DNA of 64,000 nucleotides from a bacterium (GCA_016708025.1 JADJGQ010000005.1:205010-269009), one strand, 5' to 3'; numbered from the stretch's first letter, positions 44,909 through 54,951 are shown. A program made the numbers and translations. Notes: generated by a model from the sequence alone, not told the origin.

Positions 44909-45327
44909 GACCCTGCTTTCCACGGAACGATTGATACAGGTTATGGCAGCGTGAGATTTCCTGCGCTTCGAGTCGCTCCCCCAGAATGCGGACCTCACGA
45001 TTGTTCCCGTAATTTTCCGTGCCACAACACATTAAGTGCTATTGAATACCATCTTGACGCGTGCAAGTTGAGTGCGACTCTTCGGCACAGCCTCTGACCT
45101 ATTGACAACCAGGTTCATTGTCTGCGCATGGAAGTTAGAGGGGCTATGGCACTATCGATCGTCTCTGTTAGGGCGCTCGCGTCCGACCTATGGAATCGCT
45201 CCACAATCGAACTCGATTATTAATTGTGGGAAACTAAAGCGAAGGAAGGTAGTCACAAATGTATCGTGGGTTGCCGACAACACAGTATTGCAGAACACGG
45301 CTTGATCTTTAAACAAAGGTAATCCAA
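44909..45327. other. Intergenic region before the third tyrosine recombinase
   Basis: About 420 bp with no supported gene. It lies between the divergent small-gene pair and the recombinase and may contain the attachment site of that recombinase, but no direct repeat was recognised. AAAGG precedes the recombinase ATG by 8 nt. Confidence 0.4.
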
Positions 45328-46254
45328 ATGAATACAATGATTGCAGCATTTATCGAGACTCAAAGGGCCCGAAAAAATGTCTCTATCCGTACCGTCAAAG
45401 CTTACCGTTGCGATCTCGAGTCGCTAAAGAAGTTCTTCCCAGACCAAAATACCGACGACCTAGCGACAATCAATCTGACAGAGTACCTGAATGTGTTACG
45501 AAATCGTGGCCTAGTTGCTTCAAGTATCAAGCGGCACATTGCCACCCTCAAAGTGTTCTTCAAGTTCGTTAAAGAGAAAGGATATGCTCAAAACGTGCCG
45601 TTGTTTTCTATTGACGAGAAGTTTCACGTTGGCAGAAGGCTGCCGCGTGTCATGGCTCGTGAGGAGATTCGTTCGCTAATTGCTACCGCCTATGAACGAG
45701 GTAGGAAGCGCGTGAACCTCACTGAGAACCAGAGATTTCTTGGTGTTCGAAATACCCTGATAATAGAGCTTCTCTTCTCCTTGGGATTAAGAATCGATGA
45801 ACTGACCTCGTTACGGATTAGTGATATCAATTTCGAAGAAGGCTCTATTCTTGTCCTTGGGAAGGGACGTAAGGAGCGTGTGCTCTTCATGCCAAATGAT
45901 GGGTTGACCAAATTGGTACGAAGATACCTCAAGCTGCGAAATAGTATCAATAGCGGCCATGACTTTCTCTTACTGAACCGGTCCGGAAATCGGCTGAGCA
46001 ACTGTGCGGTGGAGCGAGTTTTTAGGAGCATTTGTGACCACGCAGGGCTGAAACGCCACTACACACCTCATTGTCTACGTCACAGCATGGCAACATTATT
46101 GATTGAAAATGGGGCCGATTTGAGATCGGTTCAGGAGATTCTAGGGCACAGTAGTATCACAACAACCCAGATCTATGTGCACGTTAGTTCAACCAGGAAG
46201 AAGGAGGTTCTAAGAACATTTCATGAAAGGAACAAGATGAGTTTCGCTCAATAA
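45328..46254 (+). CDS. Tyrosine recombinase (XerD-like)
   Basis: 308 aa, complete. The N-terminal SAM-like domain (about 1-90: RTVKAYRCDLESLKKFFPDQ) precedes the catalytic domain with R155 (GLRIDEL), K179 (GKGRKER), H248 and R251 (HCLRHS), H274 (LGHSS) and Y283 (QIYVHV). Length and motifs match XerC/D and integron-like recombinases. A PLP-dependent enzyme gene starts 40 bp downstream in the same direction. It probably mobilised the 44.9-50 kb cargo segment. Confidence 0.92.
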   Translation: MNTMIAAFIETQRARKNVSIRTVKAYRCDLESLKKFFPDQNTDDLATINLTEYLNVLRNRGLVASSIKRHIATLKVFFKFVKEKGYAQNVPLFSIDEKFHVGRRLPRVMAREEIRSLIATAYERGRKRVNLTENQRFLGVRNTLIIELLFSLGLRIDELTSLRISDINFEEGSILVLGKGRKERVLFMPNDGLTKLVRRYLKLRNSINSGHDFLLLNRSGNRLSNCAVERVFRSICDHAGLKRHYTPHCLRHSMATLLIENGADLRSVQEILGHSSITTTQIYVHVSSTRKKEVLRTFHERNKMSFAQ

Positions 46255-46294
46255 CAAGAAGCGGGATAGCTGAATAACTAAGGATTATTCAACC

Positions 46295-47437
46295 TTGTTG
46301 AGCCCTGATACTCAGCACACGTTCCAGGTCGATGACTACGACGCCTTACTGGAGGAATACTTCAAACCCATTATGGGTGATGGGGAACCCTATCTGAACC
46401 CCTCTGGATTCCTGAAGATCAGGAATCCAATTCAAGACTCGCTTGATCGTATTACCACGCCAAAGCCAGATACTGTGACCTATGTATCAGGGTCAACACC
46501 AAATTGCGCTAAGTACTATGACAAACTGCTTCCGTCGATATCTAGTTGGGAGGCTAGCATGCAGATCGGCGGCGAAGAACTGACCTTGTGTCACTCTACA
46601 ACTATTGCTTCGTTGGCAATTTTGTACATGCTGAAGTCCAACGGGCATTCTACGATCATTATGGAAAGTCCCTATTATTATGCCACCTATAGTCAAGCTC
46701 TCGCTCTTGGATTCAAAGTGATTAGGATTCCGACTTACTTCAAGTCGCAATTCGACTGGAGAGTCGAGACCATCCAAACGGCCTGCCAGGTCGGCGGCTC
46801 TGTTCTGTGGATTACTCAGCCTCGAATTGCTCTCGGGCTGAATCAGAATATAGATAGATTGTCAGATGTACTTTTCCGCCTTCCGTGCTTGACTGTTATT
46901 GTAGATGAAGCAAGCGAGACTCGCATACCATCCTGGCTTTCTCAATTAGCTGCTGGACTTCGCGGAAGACGTCTGATCCGCTTTAGGGGAATAGGCAAGG
47001 GACTTGGAATTAATGGAATAAGACTGGCGATGATTATTCACCATCAATCACTTAAGGCTCAGGTAGAGGATGCACTCTGGGTGTGTCAAGGAGCATTAGA
47101 TGTCTTCAGTCTAGAATATGGCACAGAGTTGCTTGGAAACTGGGAAAGATTTCGAATGCAAGCATCAACCTGTCGAGTTCACATTAACAAAATGTACGAC
47201 AGAATATCGAGATTAACGCGTGGGAGTCGACTACAATTGACACCGATCTCGGGTGGATACGCGGGTTGTTATGTGCTAGACATGTCGCATTGGAATGGAT
47301 CTGCACCAAGTAAGAGACGCTATTTGCTTGAACTGTGTCGAAACCATAGGACAGTCATACTTTTGGGCGCATCTATGGGTTTTGCCCTAGATCATAGCCG
47401 GGAATACGCCCGAATAAACTATTATCTGGGGGTATGA
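46295..47437 (+). CDS. PLP-dependent aminotransferase-like protein
   Basis: 380 aa starting at TTG 46295. It has the fold type I aminotransferase pattern: GGEELTLCHSTTIASLAIL (cofactor-phosphate region), VIVDEASETR with Asp204, and RFRGIGKGLGINGIRLAMI, in which K235 is placed like the Schiff-base Lys (K-x5-G-x-R). The usual NPxNPTG is changed to ITQPRIALGL and the N-terminus is unusual, so it is a divergent member and the substrate is unclear. It follows the recombinase closely and may be its cargo. Confidence 0.65.
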   Translation: MLSPDTQHTFQVDDYDALLEEYFKPIMGDGEPYLNPSGFLKIRNPIQDSLDRITTPKPDTVTYVSGSTPNCAKYYDKLLPSISSWEASMQIGGEELTLCHSTTIASLAILYMLKSNGHSTIIMESPYYYATYSQALALGFKVIRIPTYFKSQFDWRVETIQTACQVGGSVLWITQPRIALGLNQNIDRLSDVLFRLPCLTVIVDEASETRIPSWLSQLAAGLRGRRLIRFRGIGKGLGINGIRLAMIIHHQSLKAQVEDALWVCQGALDVFSLEYGTELLGNWERFRMQASTCRVHINKMYDRISRLTRGSRLQLTPISGGYAGCYVLDMSHWNGSAPSKRRYLLELCRNHRTVILLGASMGFALDHSREYARINYYLGV

Positions 47438-47463
47438 GGAACTTGCAGAAAGCACTCGAATTC

Positions 47464-48012
47464 TTAGCTCGCTGCTTTCTGGCGCTCCACCATAGATGAG
47501 AAGAGCTTCTGCAACTTAACACCAACACTTAGGTTTATAGTGAGTGATAGTTCGCTATACAACTCTCCTGGAAATAGGGCCCTGACTCGAAATCCGTATT
47601 CTGTTGGGGTATCTGCCTGAGAGCCAATCTGAATTTCAAATGGCACCACGCCTCGTTCGGCGAGAGGCAGCGCCGCATTGTTTGTAGCTTGGTTTGGTAG
47701 GGTTTCTCTTAACCTTCGTAATTGAAAACTAAACCGAGAAGCCAAGAATATTGCCAAGAAACTGATCGCTTTGGCTGTCTCAACTAGGTCAATTGTAACT
47801 GCCGTTGGAGAATTGTAGATGCGTGCTTCTACGACTCTCCCGTCGAAAGACGGCAAATCCAGCGCTTCCCTAAGAGCTATCTCAAAAAAACTGCAATCGC
47901 CTTTGAGTGGCGATACCAATGTAATGTGTCTATCTATAGACCTTGCAAGAGTATCTAGTAAAAAGAGGTACTCCTCGACAACCCTTGACAATAGCATATG
48001 GGTGCCTGCCAC
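47464..48012 (-). CDS. Hypothetical protein (182 aa)
   Basis: No family recognised. The N-terminal half is alpha/beta (RSIDRHITLVSPLKGDCSFF), with a helical amphipathic centre (VETAKAISFLAIFLASRFSF) and a beta-rich C-terminus. There is no signal peptide. It lies 77 bp downstream of the pentapeptide-repeat gene on the same strand and probably shares its transcript. It converges with the PLP enzyme gene. Confidence 0.6.
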   Translation of the reverse strand: MAGTHMLLSRVVEEYLFLLDTLARSIDRHITLVSPLKGDCSFFEIALREALDLPSFDGRVVEARIYNSPTAVTIDLVETAKAISFLAIFLASRFSFQLRRLRETLPNQATNNAALPLAERGVVPFEIQIGSQADTPTEYGFRVRALFPGELYSELSLTINLSVGVKLQKLFSSMVERQKAAS

Positions 48013-48089
48013 ATCCTGATATAAGGAAACTGCTGGGCCCGCATCATGAATATCCGCCTTAGGAACCAGTATGTCTGATAACTGTGAAG

Positions 48090-48962
48090 TTAAAGAGTGG
48101 CATTTGAGAATGGGGTATAGGGCAGCTCCTCGTGCTTGAAAAGATAGAGCAGAAACTCTGCACAGGTGTTCAATACCAGTGCAAACGATCTGGAAGAGCG
48201 TGTATATTCTATCCAGGACTCTAGATGAAAGACTTGGTCGAGAGCGGCATAGACTCTGCTCTCGTTATCTGGCAAGAAGTACTCAATACTAAAAAGTTGA
48301 AGAGCTGTCAGTAGCTTAGTATCAACATAGGTAGCGAGATCATCTGGCAGAACATACGCAAATGCCTCACTCGTCCGAGCAGTTCTAAGCCGCGTTCCTG
48401 TCAAATGTTGAGATCGAAATCCAAAGTTGTCCCAAATGCTCTGAATCTGTAGCTCCATGCCCTCAAACGTGCAGTCAACTAGAATACATGACTCAAAGAG
48501 CTTGTTTGTCGTCTTGCAATACACAAACTGGCATCGATAGAAGCGACAGCCCTTAATTAGCATTCTTGAAAAGTCACATGATTCAAATCGAACGTCGAAA
48601 AATTCAGAATCGCCGAAATTGGTCAAAGTAATGTTCGTCTCTCTAAAGACTGAATTCTCAATACTGGAGACCTTGAATCCGGCTCCATCCATATTGCACT
48701 TCTCAAAAGTCACGGCCCTCAAATGACAATCGTTGAAGTCAGTCTGATTGAGGTCAATTCCAATCAAAACAAGCTGGTCCAAGGTACAGTACTTGAAATT
48801 TGGATCCTTCACACCATGAGAACGCTTCACTGTGCCTGTAAGCGAGCAATTCAAGAAATCAGGACTATTGGTAGTGACAATATCGAAGTCATCGAAATTG
48901 ATCTGACGACCCACCGCTTGATCGAGAACTAGGGATCGCGAAACATTGTGAGAATCCGTCAT
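48090..48962 (-). CDS. Pentapeptide-repeat protein
   Basis: 290 aa. Residues 30-170 contain successive A(D/N)LXX-type pentapeptides (NQTDFNDCHLRAVTFEKCNM, SVFRETNITLTNF, FESCDFSRMLIKGCRFYRCQ), which fold into a right-handed quadrilateral beta-helix. The C-terminal 110 residues are helical. Some family members mimic DNA and protect gyrase; others are effectors or scaffolds. Which applies cannot be told. The next gene on the strand is the 182-aa hypothetical. Confidence 0.85.
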   Translation of the reverse strand: MTDSHNVSRSLVLDQAVGRQINFDDFDIVTTNSPDFLNCSLTGTVKRSHGVKDPNFKYCTLDQLVLIGIDLNQTDFNDCHLRAVTFEKCNMDGAGFKVSSIENSVFRETNITLTNFGDSEFFDVRFESCDFSRMLIKGCRFYRCQFVYCKTTNKLFESCILVDCTFEGMELQIQSIWDNFGFRSQHLTGTRLRTARTSEAFAYVLPDDLATYVDTKLLTALQLFSIEYFLPDNESRVYAALDQVFHLESWIEYTRSSRSFALVLNTCAEFLLYLFKHEELPYTPFSNATL

Positions 48963-49220
48963 AGTCAGAATAATCCTTAGTTATTACGCCATTGTGCAGG
49001 ACGGGCATTTGCCTGAGAGGTTAACTTGGGACACCCAAAAATAAATTACAGCAACTTATCGGAAACCCCACCGCACACCAGATGAAATCAAAATAGTCGA
49101 GTACTTCGACCAAGTAAAGTGCTTTTGCACGTGCATTTCCGTCGGAGATGATTTTTTGCGGTCCTACGGTAGGTATGGTACGATTGCCAAACGCAGCATT
49201 TTCCTTCTCTATCTAATCTT

Positions 49221-50130
49221 ATGGTGTGGTTTGTCCTAGGTCTGGCCGGTGTACTGGCAAGCTCAGTAGAGCACATTGTAGACAAATGGTTAGTGGTTGT
49301 CCGCAAAGGTGGACCCGACCCGGTTTGCGCGGCGTTCTACAGGAATTCCGCATTCCTATTCAGTTTGATGCTGATCGGGCTTTTGGGTGTTGCAGGTAGC
49401 GTTCACTTGTCTGCGTCGCCATTATTACTGATTTGGAGTCTGTTACACGTCGGCTCTTCATTAGTATACGGTCACTTCCTGAATAAGGTCGAAATCACTA
49501 GATATGCCACCTTGTCCTTTGGTTTTTCAGTCGTAGTTATCGTAGCGGACTACCTTCTTTTTGAGGGTGGGTTAATTTGGCAAGACGTAGTTGGATTGAT
49601 CCTGATAATAATAGGGGTATTACGGCAACTATTAATCTTCGAACGAAGGCACCTACGATAACAATGCGGCAATGGGGCATGCTCCTCTTCACTCTACTCA
49701 CAAGCGCCACAGAGTTGTTCTTGTTTAGACATTTGTCGCTCACAGAAGGCCTGAACAGTATTAGCTTTTACGTAAGTACATGGATTCCAGTAACTGGATT
49801 TTTTCTAATTTTGATACTGCTCACTGGCAAGGCCAATATACTCCTCCGTGAAGCCATTCTGAACAACTTTCTTGTCAAGACATTTGTCAGCAAATCGTGT
49901 GATGCAATAGGGGGCATTCTAACCTTTGCGGCACTGTCTAAAGCGAGTGTTGCACACGTGTATTCGCTCGACTCGCTTCAGCCAGTGATGACAAATCTTG
50001 TCGCATTTGTGGCGGTTAGAGCTTTGGGGCTCAATCTTCGCGAGACCAAACAGAACTTCACGGTGCTTCAAAGGCACTAGCTGCATTACTTGCGACAATT
50101 GGAAGCTTAATAATCGTACACCGTATTTGA
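49221..50130 (+). pseudogene. EamA/DMT-type transporter, frameshifted twice
   Basis: Three frames together give a ten-helix EamA-like protein of about 300 aa. Frame 1 (49221 to about 49645) is VWFVLGLAGVLASSVEHIVD through VVGLILIIIGVLRQLLIF. Frame 2 (to about 50060) is MRQWGMLLFTLLTSATELFL through VAHVYSLDSLQPVMTNLV. Frame 3 (to 50130) is SKALAALLATIGSLIIVHRI. Each join is a net one-base loss. The SLDSLQPV segment is a typical EamA second-repeat motif. EamA proteins export metabolites. The gene is not functional as written. Confidence 0.75.
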
Positions 50131-50343
50131 GCAGTGCAACATCAAGGTAGCTAAACACAGCAACTGGAAGTGGCGCTTGTTCTCATCACGGCGGCGTAGA
50201 TTACTGGCTCTGTGAGTAGGTAGCCATAGCAATTTGACACTGTCATAGGAGGTCAGATTCCTTGAAAAACAATCGATCGCGTGTTTTTGAGATTCCGGAA
50301 ATGTCAAATCAGACAGATCGGATTGTGCAAACCAGTCCGAGTC

Positions 50344-51402
50344 TTATTTTTCTCCTATCATCGTAATTTTGGTACCAGACATCCCCAAGAAGTCACGCTT
50401 TAACTCGACCTCGCTAATGTCTAATAACCCACAAAGCTCCTTCAGCGAATAGCGTTGATCCTCCAAGTGCAATTTGGCCAGCCTTTGTAATGTTGTTGCC
50501 TCTTCTGGGTCGATAGGCGTTGGCTCCCTCAAACGATAGCCCATCCTACCAATGTCAGTAAACAATCGACGGTACTTACTCTCGGATATCTCTCCGAGGT
50601 GGTACGCCCTATAGATTATCGCCTGCATGGAAACACGCCAGGTCGGCTTCAACTGGAGGGCATTCGGAATGGACAGAAATCGGAGATCGCGCCTGATTAC
50701 CTCTTCCGGCATCAGGAAAGACGAAGCGAACTCGTCGGCCTCCGGTTCTTGTTCTGGAGTTGGGATCGCATGCATTATTAAATGGCCCAATTCATGGGCA
50801 AGCGAAAAGCGTATTCGTTCGAATGGCATGTCCGAGTTGATGAAGAACATTGGCGGCATGCCGACCGGCCATTGACTGATAGCGTCCAGTTTTCTCGTGC
50901 CAAAGCTCAGAGGGATAATTACTCCACCGGCATTTTCGATTACAGCGGTGAGATCCTTTATCGGGCCCATAGGAAGTCGCCAAGCTCTTCGAACAAGACC
51001 GGCAATCACGTCTGGCCCCCCATACTCGTTAACATCATAGCGAGGGAATGGATAAGCCGGCTCCATTGAGGCACTGCGTAGAAGCCGCGCGACGCGAATC
51101 ATCGTCAAAATGGTATAGGCATGAATTCGGCGAAGCTCGTGAACTGGTAATGTCTGCCGTTTTCTATGATACATGCAGGTGCTGCCGGAGCCCTCGATAC
51201 TGTCCCGTCTGCTAAATAGCGACTCCGGATAATCAAGAGCATTGGCAATATCCGTGACATGCTCTTCTGGGACATCCAACAATCCATTCTCGTACTTAGA
51301 TATTGCTGACTGGGCAATTTCGACCATATCAGCCAATTGTCTCTGAGTGAGTCCGCGCGATTCGCGGGCCAAAATTAACATTTCGGCGTTTACATTTCTC
51401 AT
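50344..51402 (-). CDS. XRE regulator fused to ImmA/IrrE metallopeptidase
   Basis: 352 aa. The N-terminal HTH (about 10-60: RESRGLTQRQLADMVEIAQS, AISKYENG) is fused to a zinc peptidase domain with HELGH (203-207) and the third ligand Glu near 221 (EPEADEFASSFLMP). Such proteins cleave repressors and control mobile elements or act as antitoxin-like regulators. The start overlaps the upstream 204-aa gene by 4 bp (ATGA), so the two form a coupled pair like many toxin-antitoxin or switch modules. Confidence 0.85.
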   Translation of the reverse strand: MRNVNAEMLILARESRGLTQRQLADMVEIAQSAISKYENGLLDVPEEHVTDIANALDYPESLFSRRDSIEGSGSTCMYHRKRQTLPVHELRRIHAYTILTMIRVARLLRSASMEPAYPFPRYDVNEYGGPDVIAGLVRRAWRLPMGPIKDLTAVIENAGGVIIPLSFGTRKLDAISQWPVGMPPMFFINSDMPFERIRFSLAHELGHLIMHAIPTPEQEPEADEFASSFLMPEEVIRRDLRFLSIPNALQLKPTWRVSMQAIIYRAYHLGEISESKYRRLFTDIGRMGYRLREPTPIDPEEATTLQRLAKLHLEDQRYSLKELCGLLDISEVELKRDFLGMSGTKITMIGEK

Positions 51403-52013
51403 TTCGTAACTTCGTTCGCCTGAGCTTTTCGAGATTTTAGTCTTATGCTTACTTGTTTTGTCTGCGAGAGTTGAGTTAACATGGGTTGCTGTCGATTGAG
51501 CTCTTCCCCGGTAATATCAAATGACCATAGTATATCTTTTTCGAAAGGACAAATGCACCTGATATACATAAGTTCAGTGCGCATAGCATTCAATTGGTAG
51601 CAAACAATCACATTCGTGATCCGACGTTCCGTGCCTTCAAAATTGATTTCCTGTTGTACCTGACCCAAGAAATCACGGGCTGCTTGAGTCTTCCCAAAAC
51701 TTCCCCTTCCATAGGAATTTGCTTTCTTTACTCGTGCCCTCATCATGTTTCTAATAAGGATGCTTGATTGTCGCTTCTTCGGCTCGAATTTTACAGAACC
51801 GTCCCCATCAACTGCATCAGATAGGTAATAACGTATTCGATCTGACATGTAGATTGCTTGGAAAGTCCCACTGCAACCATTCAACAACTCGTCACCTATT
51901 CCTATTAGTTTGCGGTAATCCGAGAAGGCTCTGTGGATGGTGATGCTAAAAAGATTTCGGAGCGGCTCCATTTCTTTCTTGGCTTCGCTTTCACTTAGAA
52001 TAAAATCTGCCAT
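51399..52013 (-). CDS. Partner of the XRE-ImmA/IrrE protein (204 aa)
   Basis: No family recognised. It is mostly helical with a basic middle (RNMMRARVKKANSYGRGSFG) and a Lys/Arg-rich C-terminus (VSIRLKSRKAQANEVTK). It is translationally coupled to the ImmA/IrrE gene, so the peptidase is its likely partner: it may be the substrate, or the toxin of a toxin-antitoxin pair. Neither can be shown from sequence. Confidence 0.6.
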   Translation of the reverse strand: MADFILSESEAKKEMEPLRNLFSITIHRAFSDYRKLIGIGDELLNGCSGTFQAIYMSDRIRYYLSDAVDGDGSVKFEPKKRQSSILIRNMMRARVKKANSYGRGSFGKTQAARDFLGQVQQEINFEGTERRITNVIVCYQLNAMRTELMYIRCICPFEKDILWSFDITGEELNRQQPMLTQLSQTKQVSIRLKSRKAQANEVTK

Positions 52014-52231
52014 TTTTGATATCCTCAGTTTTGGCAGTAAGTTACACCCAGCTTGCGCAAAGTCAAGCGAAATTATTCCACAAATGATTTGTTGATTTTC
52101 AACGACTTACGAGGTTTGACTTATCGCGTTTTTTCCAGCGTGCCGTGGCAGCCTTCTTGCCGCTTCGTTCCGCTGCGCTTTGGTTGTGCCCTTCCATCGG
52201 ACTTTGCCGCCCTTCTTTGCTCTAGGCTTAG

Positions 52232-52783
52232 ACAAGGCTACGGCATGGGGGTTCTTGGTGGGATCATCTGGCGTTTGTTTTACTGGGCGGACTATCAGTC
52301 ATTGTTATCCCACTAAGTGGCCTGCTGTTGGACACCATTGGAATTGCTTTATTTGGTTGGCTTCCAGGTTTCTTATATGCTCAAACTGGTCAAATGATTG
52401 GAGCATTCGGTGCATTCCTTCTCTCTCGGCGATTTGGGGGCCGGGTGCTTGCCTTAATTCGAATCCCACACTGGGCACTACGATGGCGGCAGATGTTGGA
52501 CAGATTGGATTCACTTGCTGAATGGACGCGCTTCAGGCTGTACACAAACTTGGCATTTGACATTGTGAGCTATCTATCGGGACTTACTAGCGTGTCGTGG
52601 AAGAGATACTTGATAGCAACGCTATTGGGCAACGCCCCGATAATGTTTGTCACTTATTATCTCGGTGGTAAAGGATATCAGATCGGTGGCTTTCTGGGCC
52701 TGATTGGAGTCGTGCTGCTAACTGTGGGGATATCCAAATTGGTTCTATCTCTGTTGTGGCGCAGGTACTTTGAAAGTGATTAG
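52232..52783 (+). pseudogene. VTT (SNARE-associated/DedA-type) membrane protein with damaged 5' end
   Basis: The frame from about 52244 to 52783 encodes HLAFVLLGGLSVIVIPLSGL, then FGWLPGFLYAQTGQMIGAFG and AFLLSRRFGG, the core of VTT-domain (TVP38/DedA) proteins, followed by two or three more helices. An ATG at 52328 would start inside the domain. Upstream the coding signal changes frame around 52230, where the correct frame has stop codons. VTT proteins act in membrane lipid scrambling or polyamine/lipid homeostasis. It looks 5'-truncated or frameshifted. Confidence 0.6.
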
Positions 52784-53079
52784 TGCAACAGAAAAGGGCT
52801 TTCCTCCCGGAATGGGAAAAAGAAGGTGAGATCTGTTTCAGAGAATCTTTGATACTTATTCCAATTGCATATCAAACACTTCATAGATCTTACGGCGTCG
52901 CAAAACCTGCTTTTTTGATCTTAAATCCGAATGTGTAGACTTCACGGTCAGGTTGAATTGTGTATGGGCCGGTGTTAATTGGTATTGACAGCAGTCCAAA
53001 GCTTTCTATATTAGGAGTACCATTTGATTGATATCAATTGACCTTCCCCCTATAAACTGGTCCATGTAAAACCTGAATT

Positions 53080-53172
53080 TTGGAGTTATATTACCCCGTA
53101 GGAGGTTTGGACATGAAGCGATCCTGTTATTCCGAGGAACAAATCATCGGCATTATTGAGTTGTTTAACGTG
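53080..53172 (+). mobile_element. IS3-family OrfA fragment
   Basis: From ATG 53113 the frame reads MKRSCYSEEQIIGIIE, the conserved start of IS3-type OrfA transposases. It follows GTAGGAGGTTTGGAC. Similarity ends after about 18 codons, where the 3' end of the ImmA/IrrE gene begins (53165). Only the left tip of the element remains. Confidence 0.7.
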
Positions 53173-53980
53173 CGATCCACAATAGCGTCAGTACGCATTC
53201 GTACCGAGGCATGCAAATCGCATCTTCATACAGCCTGTATCCTCGTACCAGATCTGGGGTCTCAAGCCATACGATTGGCGGAACCGAACGTGGCTTTCCT
53301 GTGGGCCTGATTCCGTCGGAAAAATATTCGCCAGCATAGGAACTCGATTCGCAGTTTGTACCGAAAGAAATAATCACATGGTGGAATGAATCGCTGGAGC
53401 AGGACCAAGCAATCTTTCCACTTCGACTCGACACAAGTGCACACGGCTGACTGCTAAGCTCAACATAGCGGATCGCAGTGGCTGTGAGGCTGGTCTTAAA
53501 CGTCTCGGATAAGGCAGCAATCGATTCAAAATTGAGCCGACAGGCTGAGCAAGCCGGGTGAAACAACTTCTGGGGCATGAGCAGTTCAGCAGCAAAAACA
53601 TTGGCTTGTGGCTCATCAGATGTAGACCGATACCAGGTAAGGAAGTCCTCCTCTGTACAGCGACGGCTTTGCGCCTTATCTCGATGCAGTACATAATGGC
53701 CAAGCTCATGCGCTAGGCCAAACCGTTTTTTCCCTTCCTCTGCGATATCCGACTTAATCGTAACAAGGGCAGACTTTCTGCCGATTTGTATGCGGGCCTC
53801 TGAGCCGACCAGTATATCCTCGCGAGAATAAACCCCTAAGGTAGCGGCAATTGCGACCAAATCCAGTTGGTCTGGTTTCGTGATATACAGGCGATCAACA
53901 ATTTCTTGTGCAGCACGCTTGGCTTCGGTATGTAAATTTGATATTGCCAATTTACTTGTCGATTGCAGGCGGTTCGTCAA
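53165..53980 (-). CDS. ImmA/IrrE-family metallopeptidase
   Basis: 271 aa. The zinc site is HELGH (91-95), with DEPQANVFAAELLMP supplying the third ligand; the N-terminal region RAAQEIVDRLYITKPDQLDL is typical. Unlike the 50.3-kb protein it has no HTH. The start overlaps the 138-aa gene by 29 bp, and that gene overlaps the sigma-like gene, so the three form one operon, divergent from the ubiquitin-like genes. IrrE-like peptidases cleave regulators in response to stress; the target here could be the 138-aa protein. Its extreme 3' end abuts an IS3 fragment. Confidence 0.8.
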   Translation of the reverse strand: MTNRLQSTSKLAISNLHTEAKRAAQEIVDRLYITKPDQLDLVAIAATLGVYSREDILVGSEARIQIGRKSALVTIKSDIAEEGKKRFGLAHELGHYVLHRDKAQSRRCTEEDFLTWYRSTSDEPQANVFAAELLMPQKLFHPACSACRLNFESIAALSETFKTSLTATAIRYVELSSQPCALVSSRSGKIAWSCSSDSFHHVIISFGTNCESSSYAGEYFSDGIRPTGKPRSVPPIVWLETPDLVRGYRLYEDAICMPRYECVLTLLWIAR

Positions 53981-54368
53981 GTTCGTCGAACAACTTTAGC
54001 AATTCGTCATCGAGCGCGGCTCCCTCGATATCTGATTGAGAAATCTGTTCAAGCTTCCGAAACCACGTTCCGGAAGCTGCCAATTGTAGGCCCGATGTCT
54101 TAATGTCAAATCGCCCACCAGAATTACGCGCGGCCACGATACCCTTTCTAATAGGTTCAGCAAATGACTCAAATATACTCTGGCGCCTTCGTCCTTCATC
54201 CATCAGGTATCCGTGCCGCCAATCGTATACCAACGTCATTGCCTTCTGAATGAATCTCTGCTCCTCATCTGTCAATTCTCGAACTTCCTCGGGGTTGGTT
54301 TCGCAGAGGATTTTGGTCAGATTATTTAGCTTTTCTTCGGCATTCGGCCGCCGTTTATCCTGCGTCAT
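53952..54368 (-). CDS. Small helical protein between sigma-like factor and ImmA/IrrE
   Basis: 138 aa, acidic, mostly helical (EEKLNNLTKILCETNPEEVR, EEQRFIQKAMTLVYDWRHGY) with an acidic C-terminus (DDELLKLFDELDEP). No family recognised. It overlaps both neighbours (14 and 29 bp). The layout of DNA-binding factor, small acidic protein and metallopeptidase suggests a regulator of the sigma-like factor that is cut by the peptidase, but this is inference. Confidence 0.6.
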   Translation of the reverse strand: MTQDKRRPNAEEKLNNLTKILCETNPEEVRELTDEEQRFIQKAMTLVYDWRHGYLMDEGRRRQSIFESFAEPIRKGIVAARNSGGRFDIKTSGLQLAASGTWFRKLEQISQSDIEGAALDDELLKLFDELDEPPAIDK

Positions 54369-54951
54369 CGGTCGCTACCTTGGTTGCACGGTGTGTAGTA
54401 AGTCTCTCGGTAAGTTTCACACGAACCTTATAGGTCTTGCTTGGCGTCCAGTCTAGCATTGCCGCCACCTCTTTTATGGAGCAACAGCCATACTCAATAG
54501 CTAGATAAAACGACTCGCATTCGGCATCACCCTGTGCCGCCGCTTCTATAAGTGCAAGTCGCTTATCCATTTCGCTGCCCGGATCAGGAATAAGGCCGAG
54601 CGTGGATGATTCCTGCTTTTCGAATTCATCTATAGCCTGCTGATTGGTGACAATCTCGAGCGTCGATTCGTCTGAAATCGTGCGCTTGTGCTCCTTTTTC
54701 CGCCATTGATTGTGCCACCGGCTATTGATGATCCCAGTCAGAAAGTCGAACAGGTCCGGATACTGGATGGTATCCCAAGTGCGATCGCCGGTGAGCGCCA
54801 ACTGGATGGCCTCGCATGCCATGTCTTCTGGCGTAACGTGTGAGGGCAGTAGACGGCGTTTATATCGGGCATAGTCAAAGAGACGCAATGCGATGCTGCG
54901 CCACTCCGCGTCGGTTACCTCCTTAAGCCGGGGATTGGGCCCTTTGGTCAT
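54355..54951 (-). CDS. ECF sigma-like factor of the second ubiquitin-like locus
   Basis: 198 aa. Region 2-like: MACEAIQLALTGDRTWDTIQ, DFLTGIINSRWHNQWRKKEH. Region 4-like HTH: CCSIKEVAAMLDWTPSKTYK, VRVKLTERL. This fits the short sigma-70-like proteins found beside bacterial E1/E2/JAB operons. It is the first gene of the minus-strand operon and is divergent from the UBL gene, 178 bp away. It may direct transcription of the ubiquitin-like genes. Confidence 0.7.
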   Translation of the reverse strand: MTKGPNPRLKEVTDAEWRSIALRLFDYARYKRRLLPSHVTPEDMACEAIQLALTGDRTWDTIQYPDLFDFLTGIINSRWHNQWRKKEHKRTISDESTLEIVTNQQAIDEFEKQESSTLGLIPDPGSEMDKRLALIEAAAQGDAECESFYLAIEYGCCSIKEVAAMLDWTPSKTYKVRVKLTERLTTHRATKVATDDAG

